The notes beneath the pieces are model-generated. The model was not told the DNA's origin. It did not search any database and saw only the letters and a list, made by a program, of their open reading frames with translations. The position numbers and the translations under genes were made by a program. DNA of 64,000 nt. It comes from Diploscapter coronatus. Lineage: Eukaryota > Nematoda > Chromadorea > Rhabditida > Rhabditidae. Below are positions 34,881 to 46,557 of this stretch, one piece after another. The stretch is taken from positions 30,519,249-30,583,248 of the forward strand of contig OZ038423.1 of assembly GCA_964036155.1 (NCBI GenBank), given 5' to 3'. How positions within the stretch are numbered: the stretch's first letter is position 1; each line of letters begins with the position of its first letter.

Positions 34881-35464
34881 ACCTAAAAGTAGGAGGATTG
34901 AAAATATCGCTATTCTCAGAACCTAACATTTTGAAGAGGCTATGCAAAAAATTCTCCAGTCTCTCTACTGATCATATGCTATTAAGCAAGATTACTATGT
35001 TGCGATATTTTGGAATACCCAAAAATTAGATTACTTCATATATGAACGGGGGCCCTGGTATCTCATATTTATATGAAACTTCATTTGTGTTTACTTATTT
35101 ATTGTATGTCATGATTTCTTACCTTCGATTTATCTTTATATCGATAATTTGTGCTCAATGTAAAGGTGTATTCGAATTTATGCAGTTTTTCAAGATTAAA
35201 TAAAATTGTTTATCTCTGTCCACCGTCGCAGCGGAAGTTTCGTTCACTTTTAGGAATGCGACCCCCTTGAAAATGAATGTCGCTATTTTGAGGGCATTAC
35301 GCAATTCCGAGGCCTAAAATGAGCCTTAAAATCTTTTTCTCCAAAGTCGAAAACCCCAAGCCACTTTTTACCGGAAAAAAATCCGTTCAGTGTATGCCCA
35401 TCTATGGAGGTACCTTCCAAAAGTGATGTCTGTCACGAAATCGTCGATTTTCGATTGTGCACAA

Positions 35465-35560
35465 ATAAAACCGGCTCCTAGAAAAAGACGCCAGCTTTTT
35501 TTCTTTTGCTTCACGCTATTTCTTATAAAAACTGGTGTCTTTTTCTATGAGCCGATAAAA
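35465..35560. repeat. Inverted-repeat element
   Basis: Arms of about 30 bp. The left arm includes ccggctcctagaaaaagacg and the right arm its near complement tgtctttttctatgagccg, around a T-rich centre. No second copy noted. Confidence 0.75.
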
Positions 35561-37656
35561 TTCTTATTTCAAGTCGGTTTTCGATCCGACTTCTAGGCCT
35601 GTTCATGCTACATTGCGTAACGAATCTCTAATACATGTTTTCAAGGGAAAATAAATTTATTTCGCATAACCACGCAAATTAGCATATTCACAACGCACTG
35701 CCACTCGCAAAAATGAAAATTCCGTACAAATATCGATTTTTTGCGGATAAAGGAAAATTCTAGCAAAGACGCTTCAAATACAACACTCACAGAAAAAACA
35801 ACCTTTCGAAGGGCTACCCTCTTTCAGACTTTTGGATACGTTTCAAAATCAGCAACAACGCCTACAGTATCGCCTCACGGCTGTTTCGCATTCGTAACGA
35901 AATTTCGAGAAAAATGAAATTTTGAAACTCCAGGAAGATTCCACTCGAAAGCACCCAGTATATATTCTTCTTATAAATCTGAATGTTGCATATTTTAGAG
36001 CAAAAAAATTAAAAAATGATCAACGACAAACGAAGATAACCCGTTTGAAAGTCGCTATTTTCAAAAGTACACAATGCACAACTTTTGATGGAAACATCGG
36101 TTTGAAAAAAGAGAGTCTGCTCATTGTTTCCCAAAACAGACCCAATTCACTGGTGTAAGTTTTAAAACGTCGTCTTTAATTTCGCAAAATCGCTTGCGAG
36201 CCCTATGATTATCGGATTGTGATGCGGCTTTTTCGCATTGACTAAGTAATTTGATGAAGGTGTGCCACGTTACAGTTCCTCTGATTCAGTTTGGTTTGAT
36301 TTTGGATAATTGGGTCTGAAAAATGATTTTTTGGCTTGTGTTAACTATGCAAGAGGCCCATATCCAAGAATTTCACTGACAATGAGAATTTGTGATTCAT
36401 TTTGCAGACCTAGGGATTAGTATCCATCTTTTTCCCACTAAAATCATAATGTTATTTCTCTATCCGCGTAGATTTCATACGTCTCGGTTTCAAGAGAGCT
36501 CTAATCAAACCCACTTTGTCTAGGCTAAGAGTATGATAATCCCCGTGCCTCTTCAATTTATCCCCTGCTTTTCATTTTTTGTCCCCTTCTATCTCGTTTA
36601 CTGCAAAAGGATTTAATATATTCAATCCACCTTATCACATGAGGATACTCAGCCATGGAGTTCTTCTTATCGCTAAATCTTATTCTGATAAAAGCTTTAC
36701 ATAGACTTTATCTCAGACTCAGCTATTTGTTAGTTTGAAATTTTTAATGTAAAATGCTCTAATTGACTGGCAAAAGTCACTTCGTCAAAACTAATTTTGA
36801 CATTCTTCTGATTTGACCCATTCAAGTTTCAGGTTCGAATTTAAACTTGACTGATAGATATAAGAATTGAAGTATAAAGAGCTAGAAAATTTGGTCCGAA
36901 ATTTTCTTACAATTAGCCAACACATAGTTAGATAATGAACTTATAATGGCGTAAAGATTTTTGCTATACCCTTTGGATAGTCTATTTAACTAAATTTATT
37001 GAAGTTATCTTACTTTAAATGATGATGCTGATGAAATCGAAAATTTCGGTTCCATTTTCTATGTCGTAGCTATAGTAACGTGGTTGTTCTTTCGGCACAT
37101 AAAGTTTTCTCGAAAAAAAACTCATTCATTTCGAATTTGTTGAAGTGAAAGTCTGCAATTTATCTATATAAACCATTTTGAATCCTCTATTCTAAAAATT
37201 AAGTATCTTACCTTTAAAATGCTAAATCTACTATGACTTTATGTATTGTTTAGATTTGAAACATAATTGGAATCTTATATTTTTTTTTTTAAATTCTCTG
37301 CATTCGAAAAAAAAAAAAACAGAAATTTGAAAGATATTTTGCAATGTATCATTGTTCAGAAGTAATAGGATATAGGATTTGTAGGGAAACGATCCTTTTT
37401 GCTCATATTTTTGTATGCAATGGTGCGAAATTCCTTTCCACGTTTTGAAATATCCTTTGAGTATTTTCCGTATAATTAAATCAAATTAAATTAATTGAAT
37501 TTGTTTTGAACAAATTAATTCTCGAAATGAATGGTTTCCATGGTCACTAAGTCTGTTTTGTCCCTTAGAAGTATAACGAATTGCTCTTCCATTGCAAAAT
37601 AAATCTTTGCTAGTAATTTATGCTATATTCGTTAACTTAGTTTTAGAAGAATAATA

Positions 37657-37747
37657 GGGTTGGAGGCGATTTGTATCAAAATTTACGAGAAAAGTCCCTA
37701 CAATTTTGGTGCAAATCACTCCCTTTGTGGTACAAATCGTCTTCAAC
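37657..37747. repeat. Palindromic element, family M1, copy c
   Basis: Starts GGGTTGGAGGCGATTTGT as in copy a. It continues with an inverted middle (tttacgag, caattttggtgcaaatcactcc) and ends tggtacaaatcgtcttcaac. It shares the longer internal arrangement with copy d. Confidence 0.85.
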
Positions 37748-38298
37748 AAAATAAGTAAGCGCATAATGAAAGACCCTTTCGAAGATCATCTTTTCTACTC
37801 GCATTTTCATACCTTTTTTCTCAGATTTCTTTTTTCACAGGATAAGTGTGGTCCGTCCGTGACTAGGGGATATTCTCTTATTCATCGTTTTTGTCGTTAG
37901 TGTTGAATGGTCTGCTTCCGAACAATAGACGCTCCTATTTTGCGCATATTTCTGCGATTCTCAAATGACTTTTCGTCCCACGAGTCAAAAACAATTTTTT
38001 TCTCTCTCATTCATAAGAAAATAACAAAAAATCTCTGGAATTTTCTATTTAATTTAATTTTTATATTATTTAAAATAATATCTATAACCTTTAAGTTCTC
38101 AAATAACAGTTTCTTCATCTTACTCCTAAGAAAATAATTTATATATAATTTAAAATTTTATATAACTTCTAAACAAGCTCTTTTATTATGAAGTTATATT
38201 CGCCTTGAGATCAAAATATCCCACCAAATATAGAAGTATGAATACCTTAAGCATACATCACTCGAGGGACATTTTTCAGCATCCATAGCATAGATGTT

Positions 38299-38783
38299 TC
38301 AGCCTGAATGATCCAAAACCTTGGCATTTGCGTCAAGAACACAACCAACTTCGCCAACAAAAAAGCAGCAGCCATTTTCCGGTTTCATACCAATTTTTTC
38401 GAGCATTTCCTCCGAAGTTCGCTTTTCCGCTTATATCATATGATTTTAGGCATTTAGTACATGCACATATATTTTCAGTTGAATAGTCATTTAAATGTAA
38501 TTTTTCTTTGATCAGATTGGATAGAAAGTTGAAAAAGAGTTTATTTTATTGCTAACCATATTCATTTTTGAGGGTCAGACGTTCTGTAAATATATGCTGA
38601 ATTCTGCATTGAAACATACCTGGAAATCCTGGTTAGTTTTGCCACAGAGCTCCGCATTCATATTACAGAATCTTGGATAGCCTTCTTCCATTATTAATGC
38701 GCATGAATTTTGAAATCCTTGATTATTTCGCAATTTGCTCTGTTCACCCTCGCATGCTGAGAAGTCGTTAATTATGCTCCCCT
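38299..38783 (-). CDS. Small cysteine-rich protein, C-terminal exons only
   Basis: Two exons join in phase. Exon 38783 to about 38627 reads IINDFSACEGEQSK, then NSCALIMEEGYPRFCNMNAE and LCGKTNQDFQ. After a GT-AG intron the last exon gives RTSEEMLEKIGMKPENGCCF and FVGEVGCVLDANAKVLDHSG, ending at TGA 38299. The C-x(10)-C-x(6)-C spacing with GYPRFC loosely recalls ShK-type toxin-like modules of nematode secreted proteins, but the fit is not exact. At least one upstream exon, carrying the start and any signal peptide, is missing from my model. The codon pattern differs clearly from the AT-rich surroundings. I do not assign a function. Confidence 0.5.
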
Positions 38784-40192
38784 CTAACTGCTTTCTTTAA
38801 TCTTTGAACCGCAAATGCGCGTTGTGAATTTTGGCCGACGACACAATTTTGCAAGCGGTAAATTGTCGTTCATCTTCAATATTTTTCCTAAATATTATCT
38901 AAACTCTAATATCCAATAAATCTTATGTCTTGGCTAAAATGATTTATTTTCACATTTCTTAGCTGAAACGAAAATATTCCTGAACTCTGAAATTCCGAAA
39001 CATAAAAATCTCTCGAAGAGCACGATCATTTGCGCAAAACTACGTGTAATTTGCAACACTTTGCTCTCCAAAATAATAGCGATTTGCTCTTTAGATTTCG
39101 GAAGTTTGAACTTTTTACGAGTAAATCTAAAAATTTAAGGTTCTATTTCATATCATATTCTTTATTTCTGGTCATGGTATTTCGAATGAGTTTGGTCTTT
39201 AAGATAGTGAATCCCTACATTTCAAGTTTAAATATAAAGTTCAAAATCCTTTGAAACCCTTGAGAACTGGAATTTCGATCCGTTAAATTACTTCCATTTA
39301 TTATTTACATTTTAGATCCTCAAATTTCACATTGGTTTAAAAAAAATATATTTGAACAATGAGTATTCTGCAGCAAGTTCATTATACAGAGGGCTTATAA
39401 AGTAATGTCTACGACGTAGAGCGGTTCAATTCAATTTATTTATTTTATATGTAGTTTACCAAATCTCGATAATCGACTTATTTTTATGTGTTATCAAATA
39501 GTTTTATTGTGCATGTTTCGACGAACTCTGGTGTTGTATGATGTCTTAAAACTGGCGGCCTGGAAAAGTAGTAACGGCGTTAGCGTTAGCATAATAGCGT
39601 AAAAGTTTATGTTGGTCCATATTAATTCTCTAAGGTAATAATATTTATATGTTACTACATAATTAGCTTCGGTACTTTTTCAAGTTAATTTGAAACTCAC
39701 ACCAAAATTGAGTTTTCTAGAAATTCCTCATTTTGTACTTGAGGCCTAATGGAGGGGGGATTTGTATCCAAGGGAGTTCCCGTTTAGTCCCGTCGAAAAT
39801 TGAAGGAATTACGATTAAAGTTCTAGTAACCTTTACAATTTCGAATATTTTGCCTCCGACGCCGCTAGTTTGTGTCCAAGTCTGTCCCGTATTTTATATC
39901 AGCAAATACGAATCTAAGTTTTCAATTGATTTGCTTCGTTTTTTTCCCAACAACTTTTTAAATTCGTTTCAAAGCACTTGCCGAGGCAATTTTCTAGGAA
40001 AACTGTTTCTGCAGAGATGAGTTTTTCGTCCAAATTTCTAGTCTACAATCGTGTCTCGTGGTCAAGCGAATTCGACAATTTTCGTATTTGATAATATACC
40101 GAATTACGAATTTCAGGTTAATAACTCAATTTCAAGTCCACTTTAACTGGTTGTATATTCAATAATCTTAAATTTGTCTGACAATATCAATT
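38784..40192. other. Gap that may hold the 5' end of the small cysteine-rich gene
   Basis: About 1.4 kb. No clear exon found, although the upstream exon of the cysteine-rich gene should lie here on the minus strand. Confidence 0.4.
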
Positions 40193-40801
40193 ATGAGCGC
40201 TAATCTGGTACCGCCTAAAGTCATCGTAAACACTCCACGACCTCAGCATGAAGATGAGAAAGAGACTAATGCTGGTATGTAAAAGCATACGTTTTGTTTC
40301 AATTTTATATTCATATTACAGAATTCAACGGCGTGATTTCGATAACTCTGAGTAATTTCGTTAATCGGCCAAGTATGAAGCTTTTTCTATTTTAATAAAG
40401 GACGGGCTTATACATCGTTCCCTCTATCTCGAACATTGAGAAATAGTGTTGTTCGTGAGGAGGCAGCAGAGAAGAGTCACTCTTTGTGCTCTCTTCTCGA
40501 ACACTGCTATTTCTCAGTGTTGATGCTAGGACGAACAAAGTTTGAGCGTCTTCCTATATTTACATACGGCTGTATTTACAGACGGCTAGGGGAAGTAGGG
40601 AATATAGGGAAAGCGAAGAAATAAGAAAAAAGAACCGTCTGTAAATACAGGAGGTCAGCTTGAGAGCGCCCTAAGAAATGAGTTTTAGAATCTCCAGTAC
40701 CGAATGGCGGAATTATCAAGAAGAGGTCTCCCAGATCGTCTCCCTGCCACTCGCCCCGCCCTCAACGATCTCCCAGAACCCCGAAAAAGGAGATCAAATA
40801 G
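40193..40801 (+). CDS. Small basic protein with SP/RSP motifs
   Basis: Exon 1 (40193-40274) encodes MSANLVPPKVIVNTPRPQHE followed by an acidic DEKETNA. A GT donor (G|gtatgt, phase 1) joins to exon 2 at 40689, which encodes ESPVPNGGIIKKRSP, RSSPCHSPRPQRSPRTPKK and stops at 40801. The product is about 64 residues. It is basic in its second half and carries several Ser/Thr-Pro sites, including three RSP-type, so it may be a target of proline-directed kinases. No family recognised. The 414-bp intron is packed with inverted-repeat elements. An alternative acceptor at about 40322 would give a shorter C-terminus (NGVISITLSNFVNRPSMK). Confidence 0.5.
40403..40548. repeat. Inverted-repeat element in the intron of the SP-motif gene
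   Basis: Arms contain gaacattgagaaatagtgtt and its near complement aacactgctatttctcagtg. It is related to the element at 25091-25245 and shares the gagaaatagtgt core with the one at 13419-13562. Confidence 0.75.
40570..40650. repeat. 81-bp element with perfect 16-bp terminal inverted repeats
   Basis: CTGTATTTACAGACGG (40570-40585) and its exact complement (40635-40650) bound a purine-rich centre. A second, diverged copy with the same right end is at 43310-43383. Confidence 0.88.
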
Positions 40802-42276
40802 ATCACATTTATTTGAGACTGTATTTTTCACCAATTCACTTCCTAATCCCTATTCTTCTTAATCTTAAGTTGTACGAAATTTACAGACGATGGTCACGGT
40901 GAACTGGTGAAAAATACACAAGCCCCATTGTCCGATGAATTTTATTCAAGCCGTTTTAGATAAATGAACAGATAAGATATTATAAACCCTGAATACATTG
41001 AACGCATTAATGAAATTCGTCTGACTAAATCTCTCCATTTACCTGAAACAATAAATCAGCGCTTTAAGGGTATCACGTTTTTATTTTCAAAGCCGTGTAT
41101 TTCTTCTACGACTTTTTGATGATATTTGATTCGTCTTCATAGCTATTTTTGCGCAGGTCAATTTTATTTTATTTCATATTTTCAATTTTCAACATGCATA
41201 TCTTAAGCTATTGGTTGGCATGTATATATTTTCCTTCCTAACTTGACTTACTTTCATGTATTTATTTAATTATACAATGTATAACAATTTTATTATCCGC
41301 ATTTACTAAATATATTTTCTTTGACATAAAGATGAAAAAAACATTCTGAAGGAGATAGACTGTCATGGTATCACACATTTTCATTTAAGCATCACTAATT
41401 ATATTCGTATCATTAACTCAGGCACGTATGATATAAATCACAGAATGAACCCTAGATTAAAAGCTACCTATTTTCGAATTTTACATATCGTTAAAGCTAT
41501 ATCCCAAAGCGTTAAGATACAAAAATAGAATATATATATATAGTTTCACAAAGTTTAAAGAGACTAGCATTTTAAGCTCGACTTGCTATGCACTGTGCTT
41601 CACAAAAATATTTTATATTCTATTTCTGTGAAACGCAATGTAGTGCTAGCGCACACACCTTATTTACTACTTTAGACTTAAAAATTGTTACTTTGAAAAG
41701 TGGGGGCGTGAGTACTATTATTCCAAGGCCAAGAGTAATTTTGTATGAGTAAGACTTATTAAAATGTCAAAAGAAAAAACAATTTCCGACTAGAAACAAT
41801 CAACAATAGATACCCTGGTGTGTAACAACGAAAACAATTAAGCAAATGATTGTTTTTCGAACTTCACGGATTGTTTTTATTAAAGTTATCGATTCGATCC
41901 CTTAGATTAGGGTTGTTCACCCCTAATGCGGGATCGTTTTCGACGGTTCCGGTTAAAATTTTTCGGGCCAACTCTCCGTCGTGCTCACAGGATTGACCCC
42001 ACCACTGGTTGAAATCTAAATTTTTTACTTTTGGGGCAATTTGTAAAAATAGGCCTTAAATATATATATGAGAAAAATGATCTATGCAATGTTATTTCAT
42101 TAAATAGAGGCGCATTTACAAATTCTCATTTCTTCTAAAGGCCACAAAATTATCATAAATATTTGTTGCATAAAAAACGATCCTCAAAACGCTAAGGATT
42201 AGGTGAATCTCAAAGGAAGGGGGGCGTTAGATGAAAAGATTAATCCGCGATATTTTGCTGATTAAATACAGACATT
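40802..42276. other. Intergenic gap
   Basis: About 1.5 kb, AT-rich, with a short (AT)n run near 41530. No gene recognised. Confidence 0.5.
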
Positions 42277-42419
42277 GTAACGTTTTCGAGCCGCGCAGCT
42301 AGTCGCATGAAACGAGATAGTGTGCCTTATCGAAAGAGAAAAAGAACATGTCTTCATTTCGTCTCTCGAAAATATACACTATCTTATTTAATGCGGTTAA
42401 CTGTGACTAAAAAACGTTA
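42277..42419. repeat. Inverted-repeat element, family M5, copy 1
   Basis: Outer ends taacgtttt and aaaacgtta. Inner arms cgagatagtgtgcc and its partner tacactatctt flank tctctcgaaaata. It resembles the element at 62306-62430. It overlaps the stop codon of the fucosyltransferase gene. Confidence 0.75.
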
Positions 42420-45400
42420 TAAGTCTGATTAAATGAGAGCTGATCAAGATACCTTCAATTATGTGTCGTTGTCTGGGCGACTCCCACATTAATCTGCACA
42501 CCTGAAAAATTAAAAGTTTTAGGAATTAAGGAAGTATATTATTATTATTTTAATCTTATTTAATATTTTCCGAAATAAAATCTACATTTTTGGTTTAACA
42601 ATAATATGTACGCCTTTAAAAATGATGCTTCAAATATTTAAATATTTTCTTACCTGACAAAATCCCCAAGGCCTTTCAAGAGCATCGTGGTTTGCTCCAT
42701 TCAGAAACACGACACGATAGTCGCTTCGCCAGTTGAAAAATTCTCTAAAAATATCGATATCAATTTTTTAGAGTAAAAAAATCATACCCATATGCAGTTT
42801 TATTGCTCATCAGGTATTTTAAATAGTTGGCCAACTCTGGAATTGAGCTAAAATCGTCGACCGCAATAAAAGATTTCGGTGGGACGAAAGGCTCAACTAT
42901 TGAACGCTAAATTTCGTAATTTCTATTTTATGCTATTAATAAAATTAGAAAGCATAAAGATAATTTATAGAGTATAAACCGAACAATAGAAGTTCAGTTT
43001 TAATTTTTATAATTCGAAATTTTATTCTATACTTTTCTTACTAGTTTCATAATCGTATTTTTAGAGAGAAAAATTATCCTTACTTTTAATACGACCGGTA
43101 TAATTTCCCGTCTGTAACCTTGATTCCATAGTTTTTCAGTGATGTAATCCTTGCAGATCGAGTTCTCAAACGCTATGTAGAAATGATAGCTAGAAATTTC
43201 AATACTTTATAAATTATTATAAAATAAATCTAAAATATATTTATGTATGATATTCTAAGTGACAAAGTATAATAAATAAATAATGAAAAATGCAAATGTT
43301 ATAATTGGCCCCGTGTATTCACATGTGGCTTTTGTCTTATTTCTCCTTTTTCCTACCCTCCCTACCCGTCTGTAAATACAGGGAGCTGTTATATTTAATA
43401 CGCGTAAATAAAATATTGCTTGCATAATTTACTCTGTATCTAACGCATCTTCGCAAGGCATGTTTCTAGGGCACTTTAATTTTCCGCAGCCACCGTAAAT
43501 GTCGACAGGGAAATATTCCTGAAAAATAAATATTTTATTTAAAATTTCCTAGGGGATTTGAATCAGACCTGCAATTTCGCGACGATGTTTTCTCGCTTGC
43601 TGTTCGTGCCACAATGACTCACAAACCACGCAGCACCTTTCGTCTTTTTGTCCACGAGGAGCGAATCATAAAGCTGAAAATAGTGTTATTTTCTTTAAAA
43701 TGGAATATTCAAAATAATAATGATATCTATATGAAAATGCGACAATAAAGATCCAAGCTAGGGCATGATTCGAGTATAATAATCTCACCATTCCTAGTTG
43801 TATATCTAACCTTAGATATCTCACCCCTGATCTCTATAAATACCCCAATCACCTGTCAGTTAATAGGTGTTTTCACTCGCGCCTCGACCTATCTTCCACG
43901 AGTCTCTACACAGCATAAACGTCATCTACATCTTTGTGAGATGCAGTTCTCAACTATCCATATGATTATGATAATTTCATATAAAAAACATAACAATAAT
44001 GTTGTAAGTGATGAGTGATGAGTTTAGCCATAGTAATTATATTCAGCAAGATAATGACATCTCGGAAAAGAGCCCCAAACCCAATGAATAACGGACTCCA
44101 ATTTCTCACCTACCAACCCTATGCCCTAGTGGTAGAACCATGTAAGGTGGGGTCCTTTCTCATTGGGTTTGGGGTACTTTTCCGATTTACCCAAGACAAC
44201 TATCGTTTAAAAATAATAATGGAAAATATTCTTACTGGGGGGCTCTTTCTGGATTGTGGGGCCAATTTGACTGTGTATCCGTAGGGAGACGCGGCTGCAG
44301 TGTCATGGCGAAATCCGAGTGAAAGGTTGAAAAAATCTCGACGCTGGGACATGTGCCAGCCCGCGTTCATCGGGGATTCCTAATTTTTTTCATTGCTTTA
44401 ATTAAACACATGAAAACTATGGCTTCTTGTAAAAGTCGTACACTAGCAAAATAGGGATAAGAGTAGGGACTCGGTAGACTAGGCTAACTTTTTTCGAGAA
44501 ACACTTTGCACATTCTGCTCCTCATTTTGGGATCAAACGTAGTCTATCTTGCTCTACCCCTATCCCTTGTGTACAATCATATAGATTTGACAGGTGTACG
44601 GCTTTTGCAAGAGACCTAAAATTATTTACGATAAAGGAATTTATTATTTAAAAGTGCCAAAGTTAACAATTTATCTTCAAAATATATAAAAGTAGTTATG
44701 CTAAAGAATGAATTAATTTAACAGATATAAAACTTAAAAGAATGTATTCATAATTAATTTAGGCTATTTACCTGACTAAAATATATAGTATATTGCTCGC
44801 TATCACGTCGCTTGAAGCTTGGGTCATCAAAGGCTATCATTACCTGAATTTTCGATTTATTAAATTTTTAGAATAATATTTTTGTTACTTACAGCGTCCG
44901 CCTCATTTAGTTTGCTCTTATCATTGACGATCATGCAATTCCAATCCCTACAGCCACCCAAGTTCTCCATTCCATGACCTGCGTTCCATGTGAGCAAGAT
45001 CTTGGGCTTTACTGAAAAATTGTCATAAACAAATTTGGGTCGGAGGTGACTTGTATCAACATTTACGAGGGAAGTTCCTACAATTTTGGTGCAAATCACT
45101 CCTTTTGTGGTACAAACTACCTCCAACTCAATAAATTTAGCTATCATCATATAAAGTAGTTATAATCAAATGATAAAGGTACAAATGAAATAATATGAGA
45201 AATGTATCCTTTTTCCTATAAGCCTCTATATTATTTCGTATGTATCGACTTTGAAATTTTGCAATTATATTTGAATTCGCTAAGAAATAAAACGTACCAT
45301 TCTGCTGATTTTTACACGTCAATCGTTCTTTCAATGTAGTGTTCATAGATGTCATAATATCTTCAATGTAGAATGGCTCGACACCCCCTTTAGGGTCCAT

Positions 45401-45760
45401 TTTGAAGATGAACTTCCCATCATTTGATGATTCGGGGGGTTTTTCATTTTCTATAACACTTTAAATCATCAATATTTAGATTAAAATAAAAACCGTACCT
45501 TGATTGTTAGTTAATTTAGAAGGGGGTATTATTGGTCCGTGATATTCTTCTAAACTCTTCTTGACAACGATTTCAGGACGACCAGTAAGCTGGATATTTT
45601 GTTGATGGACTGATAGAGTATGGTGACTCTGAAATATTGGCTAAAAGTTTACAATAGATAAATTTCTACTTGATCGGTAGCTTCTAATGATTGTTGAGTT
45701 CCGAAAATCGGCAGATATGGAATGCATAGATATGTAATGGCGACGATGAGCAGTAAATGC
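42397..45760 (-). CDS. Alpha-1,3-fucosyltransferase-like (GT10) glycosyltransferase
   Basis: Golgi type II membrane enzyme expected to transfer fucose from GDP-fucose to N-acetylglucosamine-containing glycans. Near the N-terminus is a membrane anchor, HLLLIVAITYLCIPYLPIFG (about 45750-45690), then a stem. Catalytic parts follow: KILLTWNAGHG...CRDWNC (45011-44893), LYDSLLVDKKTKGAAWFVSH (43673-43569), EYFPVDIYGGCGKLKCP (43518-43433), the GDP-fucose hallmark YHFYIAFENSICKDYITEKL (43189-43084), FVPPKSFIAVDDFSSIPELA (42906-42788) and a final VCRLMWESPRQRH. The usual WTMTYRRDSD-type segment is replaced by FDDPSFKRRDSEQYTIYFSQ (44843-44772), so acceptor use may differ. The start codon was not found: no in-frame ATG precedes the anchor, so a further 5' exon is likely. 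The last codons before TAA (42397) lie in an inverted-repeat element. Four introns hold repeats. Confidence 0.88.
43310..43383. repeat. Diverged copy of the 81-bp terminal-inverted-repeat element
   Basis: The right end cccgtctgtaaatacaggg matches the copy at 40570-40650. The left end cccgtgtattcacatgtgg is a degenerate partner. It lies in a fucosyltransferase intron. Confidence 0.7.
44062..44184. repeat. Inverted-repeat element in a fucosyltransferase intron
   Basis: Arms of about 27 bp with few mismatches: tcggaaaagagccccaaacc at the left and ggtttggggtacttttccga at the right, with aatgaa/tcatt inside. Element length is 123 bp. Confidence 0.88.
44438..44573. repeat. Second inverted repeat in the same fucosyltransferase intron
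   Basis: The left end gtacactagc...atagggataagagtagg pairs with the right end ctctacccctatcccttg and gtgtac. Arms are imperfect, about 30 bp. Confidence 0.65.
45035..45130. repeat. Palindromic element, family M1, copy d
   Basis: Starts tgggtcggaggtgacttgta and ends tacaaactacctccaactca, with the same internal block as copy c (caattttggtgcaaatcact). It sits in a fucosyltransferase intron. Confidence 0.85.
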
Positions 45761-45792
45761 CTGAATTTATTCAAGTATTTTATGATCCAACC

Positions 45793-45970
45793 AGATCTAG
45801 GCAGGCTCTCAGTCAGAATGAATACATTTTTGGGCAGAGGTACGTAAGGTTAAATTTCCCCTATGGAAAAGTGATATATGGGGGGTACGCAGCAAAATTT
45901 TGGCGGAATATTTTAGCTTCTTGGATGGGAGTGCGTTCGGGCGATCTGGATCAAGCCCTGCCTAGGTTTG
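45793..45970. repeat. Imperfect inverted repeat upstream of the fucosyltransferase
   Basis: agatctaggcaggctctc on the left pairs with atcaagccctgcctaggt on the right. A further ctctaggcat lies near 46045. Boundaries are uncertain. It underlies an open frame of 97 codons that I do not consider a gene. Confidence 0.5.
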
Positions 45971-46350
45971 GGATTCAATTAACTTCCATCAAATTTCGAA
46001 TAGAGTCCATAGATCTCTATTTTTCAACTCCCCTCCCTCTAGGCATTTAGGAAGCTTCTATTTGATATTTGACGGTAATTAAATATACGATTTTCTTTGC
46101 ATACTTCCATTTGTTGTAGAATAATCGCAGGTACGGTGACATGATGACAGCATAGTCAGGGTATTTTCGAATTTTGTTTTCTCCCTCAGATCAAAACCTC
46201 GTCATTTTTCAGGCTGCTAGATGGAGTAACCTTAATTTCGTCGAAAATAACATTGTATTTATCCATTTTTCAGTATGTTTTCATATTTCATAAATGGATA
46301 TCGACTTCTATAGAATTGTATGATGAGAGATTGAGAAATAGCAAAAAAGT

Positions 46351-46557
46351 TATTGTCAACGACCGATAACTTTAGACAAAATAACAGCGACAAAAATTTG
46401 ATGATGGAAATTAACACGTTGTTTGCGAGCGAATAGACGACATTTCATTGGTTTAGGGAATGAGTTTGGCGACTATTTGATATTGCGCAATGCACGTCTC
46501 GCATATTCGAACTTGTGCATCACTTATTTCGTCTCAAGTTATCGGTTATTGTCAATA
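46351..46557. repeat. MITE-like element, family M2, copy 2
   Basis: A 207-bp element with terminal inverted repeats starting TATTGTCAACGACCGATAAC and ending in the complement of the same motif (ttatcggttattgtcaata type). It matches copy 1 at 23775-23989 over the right half (ggcgactatttg, cgcaatgcac, cttgtgcatcacttatt). Confidence 0.9.

Larger units (their letters stand above)
34881..38298. other. Intergenic gap
   Basis: About 3.4 kb of AT-rich DNA with two inverted repeats (35465-35560 and 37657-37747). Open frames up to 78 codons are without motif or splice context. I see no gene. Confidence 0.5.

Noticed and set aside
45757..46050. 97-codon frame on the plus strand
   Set aside because: It overlaps an imperfect inverted repeat and lies opposite the 5' end of the fucosyltransferase. 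No motif.
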